This document shows positions 44,516-55,064 of a DNA stretch of 64,000 nt, piece after piece (within the stretch, counting starts at the first letter, position 1; every line of letters starts with the position of its first letter). Under the pieces are notes generated by a model that was given only the letters and a program-made list of their open reading frames with translations, was not told where the DNA came from and searched no databases. This DNA comes from Saccharum officinarum. Its lineage: Eukaryota; Streptophyta; Magnoliopsida; Poales; Poaceae. The stretch lies in contig CM036197.1 in assembly GCA_020631735.1 (NCBI GenBank), positions 46,361,880-46,425,879 on the forward strand. Reading direction: 5' to 3'. A program made the translations under genes and the position numbers.

Positions 44516-44881
44516 CCTAAAGCAAGACAGAATTAGGACGATAAGAACAGATAGGAGGGATCTGAAGGTTAGCATGAATAGGATTGAACCTTACTTAACC
44601 CAAACCACTTTAAAAGGGAAGGTAACTTAAGCAGGTTAATTAAACATGATGCATGCATCGTACTTACGATCTAACAGAAAGATTTAAGTAACACAAGCAA
44701 TCTTTATAACATAGGGCACTATACATGATACTTCACTACGAAGCTTTCAAATATGAGCTAAGGAAACTATAGAATTGATTAAGATAAGCAAAAGCAATTT
44801 GGACCAAAATATCAATATTAAGTTTGTTGACCCAAATTTTTGAAGTTTTACAAAGTAATACTACAATAACTCGAGTGATTA

Positions 44882-44894
44882 TGCTCTGGTACCA
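44882..44894 (-). promoter_or_regulatory. Gypsy 1 primer binding site (tRNA-Met type)
   Basis: On the minus strand TGGTACCAGAGCA follows two bases after the LTR end (...TGTGACA). It matches the initiator methionine tRNA 3' end complement (TGGTATCAGAGC) with one difference. This fixes the LTR boundary and the strand of the element. Confidence 0.85.
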
Positions 44895-44896
44895 GC

Positions 44897-47800
44897 TGTC
44901 ACAGAACCTCCTAATTACGATGGCCACAAGTACACTTCATTGTCATAATGACCTCTGACAGTCGTACTTATGTTCACCATAACTTAAAAGGCATGCTTTC
45001 CTCCGAACAGGATCCAATCACAGGAGTATTGTAATATTACAACAGTTTATTCAAAATATTCAACAGAGTAAAGTAGCGGAAGTCTTACAATAACATAGAT
45101 TACAAACCAGTTTTCAAACTTCAAACCTTATGTAACATTATTACAAACCATTAGTAGAGAAGTATCGGTAGTAACTTTATTACATCACACAAGCGAGATG
45201 CCTTGCCCAAAGGCCACACAATCTACTCGTCGTCACTGTCTTCAACCACGACGGTCATGCAACAAGGCTCGAAGCAGACTTGTTCATGAACCGCACCTGC
45301 AACAAGGGGTTAACAAACCCTGAGTACGAGAGTACTCAACAAGACTTACCCGACTAAGACAAAGACTCCAAGGGCATGCTAGCTTTAGGGAATCAAGGTA
45401 CGGGTAATCAAGAATCAAATTTTCTTTTGCAGAAAAGCTTACTAAGGTAAGTCCTTATCTTCAATATTTTACTTTTACCATTGATGGTTCATTAACCAAT
45501 TCTAGGTGATCCTAATCTAGATCAAAGTAATTATCATCAAAACCTTTCTCATTCTTTCTTTCAATTCCAGTTCTTAACTACGATGTAAGTCAGGCGATCG
45601 AGTCTCCATAACCGAGGAGCAACGACGATTCGAACCGATTATACCCAGCTGGGGATCCCTAACATCACGACATATGTAGAACCGAATCTTGCATATATCA
45701 ACCCTCATTTAGATCTCCCAAAACCAGAACGTGTCCATCGCCACCCGAGAGTACAGTACTCCTCGAACTCGGCCCGATTCTAGCCCCGAGGGTACACGCT
45801 ACTCTCGCCATCTCTCCACTCCCAGTGCGAGGTTAGACGTTCTTGTAATGGAATCACCAACATTTTGGGCTTACCCAAGGCATGAGGTTAGTTGCAAAGT
45901 CTCGAACACAACAGGCTTACAACGAACGGGTCTTAACTGATAAGGCGGAAACAATACATTGAGACTCCTTTCCCAATGCATGTTAGCAGTGGCCAAACCA
46001 CCCGCCCGATCTTTCAAATTTATTCTTATATTTCAATATTCATTCGATATGCCGTCATGGCTATGTAAACATTGCATTTAAAAGCTTAACTTCTAAGCAT
46101 AGCGAAGCATACTACGCATTTTCAGTAAAAACAGGTATCAAGGTTGATATCACAATAATCAAGGATGATAATGCAGCAATTGGGTTATCACTCAACTCCT
46201 GATTACCTAATGCAATAAACCATAATATAAAATAATAAAACATTTGTAAAATTCAAGGTAGGGTTTAAATGCACCGGGCTTGCCTTGTTCGCACACGACG
46301 ATCGACTCAGACTCGAGGACTCCACCGCTCGGTCCGAAACTCACTGACGATCGCTCTTCTCCGGAAGCTTGATCGATGACTTCGGCTTCTTCGAAAGCGG
46401 AGACTACACGAATACATAACATGCTTTAACATGATGCTCGATGATAAACATGATGCTTGATGATAACATGCTACGAGTTACGACTTGAGTACAACTTACT
46501 TCTACGGTACAGTCGCAAACAGAAAACCTACTAACTAGAAGCGACGATTCCAGCGATACCAGCTTTTAACCTAACAAGTTACTAACGAGCTCAATCATGA
46601 AATTAAGGTGCCAAAGATCACCAAAGGGTAGTGACCTAAGGACATCACTCAATCAAAAGGCACACAACACTTAAAGTTCTCAAATTAACATTTATTTTCT
46701 ATTTAACTAATTAGGGCATAATTAGGAGTTGATCAAATTTTACCTAATCAAGCTCAAACTTTTTCTATGGGTTAAGAATGAATTACAACAGTGTTATAAT
46801 AAATTTCATAATTTTTGGATCAATAAATTAATTATTAAAATTCCAGAAAGTTGCATTTAATCTTTAATGAAACTAATTAATTCTACTGCACAAAGTATTC
46901 AAATTCGTGATTTATCATTTTTCCTAGATAGTTTATACATTGAGAAGCTTACACAAAAATTTTCATAAATTTTGGAACTCTACACAATTTTTAATGAAAT
47001 AAACAAATAGCAACACTATTCATTTATTTGAAAAAGAAAACAAAAACGAAAATCCGAACCGGGCCGATTTCCTTTTCTCCCGCGGTCCGGCCTAGCCGAG
47101 CGGCCCGCTCGCGCGCGCCCGCGCTCGCGCTCGCGCTCGGCCCAGCGACGCGGCCCAGCAGCGCGGCCTGCCTCGTGCCCGCGCGCTGGCTCTCTCTCTC
47201 TCTCTCTGACACCGCGTCCCCACATGTCATCCCTCACCTCCGTCTCCCCCTCGCTCTCCCGCGCGCTCACTCGCTCTCCCACGGTGGCCGGCCGGTGACC
47301 GGCGCTTCGGTCGACTAACCGACCCTACCAACACCTTCTACACCTCCCCACGATTCCATTTTGCTACTAAACACCCTGGCTCGAGCTCCGGCGACAGCTC
47401 ACCGACGACGGTGGCGGCTCGACAACCACGGTGACCGGCGACTCGATGGTACAACACGGTAGCGGTTAAATTAGTGTGAGGAAAACGATCAGGAGCTCAC
47501 AGCGGTGACGATGGCGGTCTCGGGGAGGACGGAGAGAAGCCGGAGTGGTCTGGCCACGGGAAGGCGATGATGGCGGTGCTCCGACCGGAGTTGGGCACGG
47601 GAGCGGGCGGCTGTGGTGATCTAGGCGGAGTTAAGCTCGCTCGGGTGGTTCACGAGGTGCGCGAGGATGAGGCGGAGTTAATGGTGCGGTTGGCGTGGCT
47701 GGAGGTGGCTCGACGGCGGCAGCGGCGAGCGGCGGAGCTGCGGCGGCGGCGGTGGCGAAAACAGGGAAAATGAAAATCGCCACTGTGAGCTCGACGTATA

Positions 47801-49002
47801 TATAGGGAACGGTGGCGGTGACTGTGCTGGAAGACGCGCGACGTCGCGCTGGCGATCGAGGACTCGCCTGGAAGCCGGCCGAAGCCGCCCGGCGTCTCGC
47901 CGGCGCCCATACTGCGCGGTGGTCGGCGGTGATTGGTCGGACACTGTAGCTTCCCCCCCAAACTTTGAATTTTCAAACTGTTTTCTCAAATTACTCTCAA
48001 ATTCATGTAACAACTTGAAAAACTTCCAATCTATGAAATCTTCAGAATTTCAAGCTCTACAAGTTTTGTATTGAACACTTTTTCAAATTCTCACTGGATT
48101 TTGAATTTTGAGTTTAAATTCAAAAGAGGACATATTTTTCAGATTGGTAATTTAGAAATTACTTTTGATTTTACATTAAAACTTCAAAATCTCCAAACAT
48201 CAAAGTTGTATATCTTGACCAGACCTACAACTTTTCTGTTCAAAACTTTTTCAAATTCAGCCTTCATTTTGAAATCATAGTTTGGGGACAAAAATGAATT
48301 AAATTTGAAATTTGTTTATTTTTCAAAATTGCTCCACATTTTTCACTAAAACTTTGAAAACTCAAAACACCAAAGTTGTAGCCCTTGAAAAGTTCTACAA
48401 ACTTGGTTTTGAACTTTTTCCCAAATTTTGCTTAGATTTTGAATTATTTCAAAAGGGGGTAAAACAGGGTTTTGAAATTTAAGGTTTTCGGGGAAATTTT
48501 AAATTGAAATTTGTTGCTACTTTGATTGGTGATTACTTAGTGATCAAAACCTCACCCAAGGGCATAATTTGGACCAACATAACATGGTTGACCAAATGCC
48601 ACTCTTGGTTGACCAATTAGCTTTTAAAATTCTTTTACATTTCTCCCCATATTTGAATTTAAATTTGAATCGGAAAACTCGTGATAAGTTTTGGGACTCC
48701 AATTCAAATTCAAATTTGGAGCTTCATTTTAGATGTTGTACTTGAGCTCATACCCTACGCTTGACACTAGTGTGCAACACAGTCGCACACCTCAAATTAC
48801 GCAGGGCATGGACTAAGTATTTGCGGTGGCATTCGAAATTAGGGTTTTCGGGTTCGGAGCACACCACTGAGAAACACATTCAACCTAGATAAGTAAACTC
48901 ATTTTAGTTGATGCATAACAAGTTTAACCTAACAGGGATGCTTTGCAATGCATTATGATGACATGGCAGATTAATTAGCACTATAACACCCGGGGTGTTA
49001 CA
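44897..49002 (-). repeat. Gypsy 1 5' LTR, about 4.1 kb
   Basis: It runs on the minus strand from TGTAACACCCCG at 49002 to ...GTGACA at 44897, next to the PBS. A TATA-like CTATATATACG on the minus strand (about 47797-47806) could be the promoter, making a leader of nearly 3 kb. GC-rich stretches (47060-47290, 47500-47770) and an AT-rich stretch of TTCAAA/TTTGAA repeats (47950-48760) alternate. A block at 45300-45352 is conserved in gypsy 2. Frames such as 47567-47773 and 47650-48013 have no domain. Confidence 0.75.
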
Positions 49003-49003
49003 G

Positions 49004-51767
49004 CTTGGTCATGTTGGCATGAAATAATTGAAGAAGCTTACAACTCACAATCTTGTCAATGGTTTGAAAGATGTTGAATTTGAGAAGAATAAGCTTTGTA
49101 GTGCATGTCATGTCGGGAAGCAAGTTGGAAGCTCACATCCAAAGAAGAGTACAATGAGCACATGCAAAGCATTTGATTTGATGCACATGGATCTATTTGG
49201 CCCAATAACATACTCAAGCTTAGGTGGTAATAAGTATGGTTTTGTCATAGTGGATGACTTCACAAGATTCACATGGGTATTCTTTCTTAGTGACAAAAGT
49301 GAAGTGTTGGACACTTTCAAGACATTTCTCACTAGAGTTCATAATGAGTTTGAGATTAGAATCAAGAAAGTGAGAAGTGACAATGGAAGTGAGTTCAAGA
49401 ATACAAGAATTGAAGAACTTTGTGATCACTATGGCATTGGACATCAATTCTCGGCCAAGTACACTCCATAATCGAATGGCCTAGTTGAGAGAAAGAATAG
49501 AACATTGCTTGATATGGCTAGATCAATGCTTCATGAGTACAATGTGAGTCAATCTTTTTGGGATGAAGCAATCAATACCGCTTGCTACTACATCAATAGA
49601 CTATATTGTCATCCATTGCTAGAGAAAACCCCATATGAGCTACTTCATGGAAGAAAGCCCAATATTTCTTACTTTAGAGTGTTTGGTTGTAAATGTTATA
49701 TCTTGAAGAAGGGCACTAGATTGGGAAAGTTTGACAAGAGATGTGATGAGGGGTTCCTACTTGGTTATTCAACTACAAGCAAAGCTTATAGAGTTTGGAA
49801 CAATTCAAGTGGCATTCTAGAAGAAGTCCATGATGTGCAATTTAATGAAACCAATGAGTCACAAGATGAAGAAGAGAATCTAGATGATGTTGGTGGAACT
49901 CAATTGGTGGAAGCAATGAAGAACATGGACATTGGGGACATTAGAGCAAAGCAAGTAATTGATATTCAAGATGATGATAAAGATCAAGTGCTCAATTCTC
50001 CATTCAAGCTAGCTAGTGACTCTCAAGTGCAAGATCATGGTGCTAGTTCATCTCATCAAGATACATCAAGTGATCAACCAAGCTCAAGCAATCAAGTGCA
50101 AGTACTCCAACCACAACATGTTGCAAGAGATCACCCTATTGATAGTGTTATTGGTGATATTAGAAGTGGTGTGCAAACAAGATCAAGATTGGCTATGTTT
50201 TGTGAGCATGCATCATTTGTGTCAACCATAGAACCAAAGAAAATAGAAGAAGCTTTGAAGGATGCCGATTGGATCATGGCTATGCAAGAAGAGCTTAACA
50301 ATTTCACAAGGAATGATGTTTGGGAATTGGTAGAAAGGCCAAATGACTACAATGTGATTGGAACCAAATGGGTGTTCAAAAACAAGCAAGATCAAGATGG
50401 CATTGTGGTGAGAAACAAAGCAAGACTAGTTGCTCAAGGTTACACTCAAGTAGAAGGTCTTGACTATGATGAGACATATGCTCCCGTGGCAAGATTGGAG
50501 GCAATAAGGATTCTATTGGCTTATGCTTGTGCACACAACATCAAATTATATCAAATGGATGTCAAAAGTGCATTTCTCAATGGGATCATCAATGAGTTAG
50601 TCTTTGTTGAGCAACCTCTCGGATTTGAAGATGACAAGAAACCCAACCATGTGTATAAGTTGAAGAAGGCTTTATATGGCTTAAAGCAAGCACCTAGAGC
50701 ATGGTATGAGAGGCTAAGGGATTTCCTTCTCTCTAAGGGATTCAAGATGGGCAAGGTTGATACAACTTTATTCATCAAGAAGATTAGGAATGATCTATTC
50801 ATAGTGCAAATATATGTTGATGACATCATCTTTGGATCAACCGATCAAGCTTATTGTGAAGAATTTGGTGCTATGATGACTAAAGAATTTGAAATGTCTA
50901 TGATTGGTGAACTTAGCTACTTCCTTGGTCTCCAAGTCAAACAATTGAAGAATGGGACATTTGTGAGTCAAGGGAAATACATAAGGGACATGTTGAAGAA
51001 GTTTGGAATGCAAGATGCAAAGCCAATTTCAACTCCAATGGGTACAAATGGCAATTTAGATAGTGATTTTGATGGCAAAATGGTGAATCAAAAGGAATAT
51101 CGGTCTTTGATTGGAAGTCTACTCTATGTCACTGCATCAAGGTCGGATGTCATGTTTAGTGTTTGTATGTGTGCTAGATATCAAGCCTCACCTAGAGAGA
51201 GTCATCTCACGACCGCAAAGAGAATATTGAGGTACTTGAAGCAAACAAGAGATGTTGGACTATGGTATCCCAAAGGGTCAAAGTTTGAATTAATTGGATA
51301 TTCGGACTCCGACTATGGGGGGTTGCAAGATCAATATAAAGAGCACAAGTGGCACATGTCAATTACTTGGAAGATCACTTGTGTCATGGTCCTCAAAGAA
51401 ACAAAATAGTGTGGCAATCTCTACCGCCGAAGCCGAATATGTGAGTGCGGGGAGTTGTTGTGCATAATTGCTATGGATGAAATCAACCTTGAAGGATTAT
51501 GGCCTCAACTTCAAGAATGTGCCATTGCTATGTGATAATGAAAGTGCAATCAAGATGACACAAAACCCGGTTCAACATGGAAGAACAAAGCATATTGACA
51601 TAAGGCATCATTTCATTAGAGATCATCAACAAAAGGGAGATATTGCCATTGAAAGTGTTGGCACCGATGATCAACTTGCCGATATTCTCACCAAGCCACT
51701 TGATGAAAAGAGGTTTTGTAAGCTAAGGAATGAATTGAACATTCTTGATTTCTTAAACATGAGTTGA
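49004..51767 (+). pseudogene. Copia pol: integrase, RT, RNase H, with stops and frameshifts
   Basis: In order: GAG-pre-integrase (LGHVGMK), zinc finger (CSACHVGKQ), integrase core (MDLFGP; VRSDNGSEF; VERKNRT), the copia RT (KARLVAQGYTQVEGLDYDET; LYGLKQAPRAWYERL; active-site YVDD near 50814-50825) and RNase H (ISTAEAEYVSA; ADILTKPL; stop at 51765-51767). CAA became TAA at about 49024 and at about 49471. Around 51310-51400 the frame is scrambled by small indels, and the TAA/frames near 51465 split the last part. So the element cannot move by itself, although RT (49505-51409) is open over 634 codons. Confidence 0.9.
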
Positions 51768-52859
51768 ATGCACCCCACCCACTTATTGACATGCCTCTCC
51801 TTCGACATTGCAAGGTAAAATTTGATTGACATGTCATTCATCCTATGCTAAGGACTTCTAGAGCATGTAGACATAATAAGTGGTATGCATGAGCATTCAT
51901 GATAAATCAAATGAATTTGATGGATATATGTTACCACTATTGCTTCTATACTTGTTTTGATCTAGTGGTGGCATATGACATGTTTGTGAGCTTACAAACC
52001 TAGTGTTGAATCTAGAAGATTTGCTATAAGTGTTTAATTCAACATAGGCAAGATAACTCTTATTATGAGGTGTGAAGAAGCTTGTCTTTGGTTCAAATTG
52101 AATTAAATATCTTTGGCAAGTATTCTAGGTTAAACCAAATTTGATAAATTCTAACCTACTCCATCAAACATTGCTTTTCTCTCCACAATTTGATCCCATT
52201 TTTAGGTAAGTTGTTGACAAAGGGGGAGAGAAAAAGATGATTCAACATGATAAAGGGGTAAATAAAATTTTGATGCACACAAGTAGGGGGAGCAAGATCA
52301 TAGACAAAGTTGTTGCATTTGTTTGTGCATTCTCATATGACTTGCTCATTGCACATGTTTTTAAATTCAATATACGTGCTTGTGTGGTGCAATGCTAGTA
52401 TAGAACTTGAATGATTAAATGATCTACTAGCATGCATAGGAATAGTTTACATGTGGTATCTAGACATGCTTAAAGCACTACAAGTGGTACAAGTGGTCCA
52501 AGAACCTTTACATATAATGTTAATCTCACGGGGTTCTTGAGTTGTGATGGATGTCTAGTTACTTCATGATGCTAAGGATGGTGTAAAAGGCAACTCCGAT
52601 TGGTATCACGCTTCAAAGGTCCATTTCTTACACCTTAGCATCATTTTGGTAGAATTACTCTCTCAACACTTCTATTCATGCATATGTGCAAAGCTTTCAA
52701 TCCAAACTCTATGCACATATGTAGGGAGAGCTAATGCTACTAAAACCGAGCTTGTGATAATTGTCCAAATTTTATTTATGAGCATAATGATTGGACAAGT
52801 ATGACAAGTTCAAAACTTTTATTATCAAAATCATCTTTGTGCGGGTTGTCATCAATTAC
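51768..52859 (+). other. Copia spacer between pol and 3' LTR
   Basis: About 1.1 kb of AT-rich DNA with no ORF above 60 codons. Purine-rich tracts (AAAGGGGGAGAGAAAAAG at 52219; AGGGGGAGC at 52286) recur here. In related SIRE-type elements an env-like ORF may occupy this position; none is visible. Confidence 0.6.
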
Positions 52860-52874
52860 CAAAAAGGGGGAGAT
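52860..52874 (+). promoter_or_regulatory. Copia polypurine tract
   Basis: AAAAAGGGGGAGAT immediately precedes the 3' LTR start TGAAAGTCC at 52875. It would prime plus-strand synthesis. Confidence 0.85.
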
Positions 52875-55064
52875 TGAAAGTCCCTAGTTTGGTTTTGGCT
52901 AATTGATGAAACCTAGGACTAACCTTTGTATCTAAGTGGATGATTTAGATAAAGGTGGTCATTGAATATGAGACATGACATTGACTCATGTGACCAAGAT
53001 GATGAAGACCAAGATGATGCTTGGCTCGATGGACCGGTTGTGAGGGTGAAGGGCAAGTCGAGGCTTCGAAGCGAAGGACCATGCGATGGTGAAGCTTGAG
53101 CAAGACTTGGCGCCGACGGACCGATGCAACGGTGAAGAGCAAGTGAAGTCAAGGTCGATGGATCGAGACGGTCATGTGATGATATGAAGTGGATCATATC
53201 TTTTGGAGAAACAAAATGGGCTCAAGGCAAAGGTATAACCATAGGGCCATTTTGTTTTGCACTCAAGACACCATAGAGGGTGTGAGTGATTTAGGATCGA
53301 TAGCCGAACTATTAAGAGGGGAAGTCTTATCGGTTATTCGATGCACGGGTGCCACTAGGTGAATTCATGAAGTGCATTGCATGTAGGGCCTAGTGAGCTA
53401 ACTGGAAAACCTTCGAAAATGATTATGAAAAAGCTAACACACGTGCACAAGGTGGTGATCACTTGTTGGTGTTGGCACATTTGCGAAGGCGATGAAATTT
53501 GAGCGGTAGAGAGGGTTTGGGTCTCTCTCTCCCTCCCGCCGAGCTTGCGAGCGCGGGATTCAGGTATTTTTGGGAACTTGAAATGCCTATTTTCCACTAC
53601 GCCGGAAGTCAGAAAAGAAACAGAGGCGAACGGAGGTCACAGAGGTGACCGGACGCTGCACCGGACGTGGTCATGGTATGACCGGACGCGTTCGGTCAGT
53701 ACAGCGCAGGCGCAGGTGCTAGGGTTTGCAACCAGCGCGTCCGGTCACTCGCGGGACCGGCGCGTCCGGTCAGGTGTCCAGAGGAAACTGAGTTTCACAA
53801 GGATGATCGGACGCGAGGCGCGTCCAGTCACACATGATCGGACGCGTCTGATCGTCGAGGGAGCTTACTAGACTCAAACCGGACGCGGGCACTGTCGCGT
53901 CCGGTCGTTGTGAGGGGCGCGTCCGGTCGTTACTTCGCGGGCGCGCGGTGCTGTGCGATCAGTGCGTCCGGTCACTCGGGACCGGCGCGTCCGATCATTT
54001 TTAGAGGCGCGTCCGGTCATGGGATTTGACTGTTGGCGCAGTGACCGTTGGAGGATCGGACGCGGTCGAGCGCGTCCGGTCATCCCGATAGAACCCAGTG
54101 AAGGGGTATAACGGCTCTATTTGGATGAGTTGCTTATAAATACTTGTTGGCCGGCCCTTGGGGAGGTCTCTCGTGATTTCTAACATACTTGTGCATCCTT
54201 TGAGCTAGAGCATCTCCTCCCACTCATCTCTCTTGCTTGATTGCAAATCAAAAGTGAGATTGAGTGATCCCAAAGTGCATTGCATAGCTTGAGGGCATCT
54301 AGTGGCACTTATGGGTGGTTTAGCCGATGGATTTCTTGTTACTCTTGGAGAGTACCACTCCTAGCCAGCTTGGAGACTGTTGGAGGCGTTGGCAAGAGAA
54401 GGTGATTGTTCTTGGCCACCTCCGGTTGATTGTAAGAGGTTCTTGTGCTTTCCTCGGCGGGACGCCAAAAGCAACTCTATTACATTGCGCGTGTCATTGA
54501 GTTACCTCACTTGAGAGTGGTGTCTTGCGGTGCCTTGCGGGGCGTGCCTTGAGGGGCAAGTGACTTGAGGGTCACACCAAGGAACCATCTAAGTGTTGGT
54601 CGACACAACCGGTGACGTAGCTTGTTGGTGCACAAGTGAACACCGGGTGAACAAAAATATTGTGTCTCTTGTCTCCCGGTGATTGGTCTTCATATTGTGT
54701 TGTTATCAATATTGATTGGTTGTATATCATCTTGGTGATTGGCAACATCTTCTCTCCACCGTCGGTATAAGATTCACAATCCTATCTCTTGCATTTACAT
54801 TTACTAGATTATCTTGTGTAGCTCTAGTGATAGCCTTTGCTAGTAGTTGTTAGCTTGCTCACTAGTGTAAAATTAGTGACATAGCCCTTGTGTGAACTAG
54901 AGATCATAATCTACTAGACTTGTGGATAGGAGGCTTGCATCACAAACGTAGGCTAAGCAAAACTCGCTTTGCGCCGTTTGTTATTCTAACAAGTTTGCTT
55001 AGTGGTTCTTGTAGAATTTTTTTATAGGCTATTCACCCCCCCTCTAGCCATCTAGGACCTTACA
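52875..55064 (+). repeat. Copia 3' LTR
   Basis: The LTR is 2190 bp, from TGAAAGTCCCTAG to ...CTAGGACCTTACA (TG...CA). It is followed by CCAAG, one half of the expected 5-bp duplication; the other half is not visible. The U3 part contains the iterated 11-bp motif described separately. Short frames within it (53545-53871, 53874-54083) are produced by that repeat. Confidence 0.88.
53646..54082. repeat. Iterated GCGTCCGGTCA motif array, both orientations
   Basis: About 15 copies of GCGTCCGGTCA or its reverse complement TGACCGGACGC (with small changes such as GATCGGACGC) lie within 440 bp of the copia LTR. Some abut to form palindromes (for example near 53679-53698 and 53810-53830). Spacing is irregular (about 15-60 bp). 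The surrounding DNA is GC-rich and unlike the AT-rich rest of the LTR. Confidence 0.85.

Larger units (their letters stand above)
40002..49002 (-). mobile_element. Ty3/gypsy element 1 (5' part), Tekay/Del-like, nested in copia
   Basis: Read on the minus strand: 5' LTR 49002-44897, tRNA-Met-type PBS, an acidic leader ORF, gag, protease, reverse transcriptase, RNase H and integrase, cut by the gap at 40001. The 3' LTR is therefore not visible. The LTR starts TGTAACACCCCGGGTGTTA. Many frameshifts and stops make it inactive. Chromovirus of the Tekay/Del type is inferred from the very long LTR and the CCHC and RT features; the chromodomain would lie in the missing part. It interrupts the copia element at 49003. 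Confidence 0.88.
49003..55064 (+). mobile_element. Ty1/copia element (3' part), SIRE/Maximus-like
   Basis: The visible part begins inside the pre-integrase region, directly abutting the LTR of gypsy 1, so gypsy 1 inserted here. Integrase, reverse transcriptase, RNase H, a 1.1-kb noncoding spacer, a polypurine tract and a complete 3' LTR (52875-55064) follow. The 5' LTR, gag and protease should lie on the far side of gypsy 1, but the sequence there is the gap. Assignment to the SIRE/Maximus lineage is based on the long spacer, long LTR and integrase/RNase H features (inference). Confidence 0.88.

Noticed and set aside
47567..48013. ORFs in the GC-rich part of the gypsy 1 LTR
   Set aside because: They lie inside the LTR leader, overlap on both strands and show no domain.
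53646..54082. The iterated motif as a CRISPR array
   Set aside because: Units are 11 bp, in both orientations and irregularly spaced, in a eukaryotic LTR; no cas genes.
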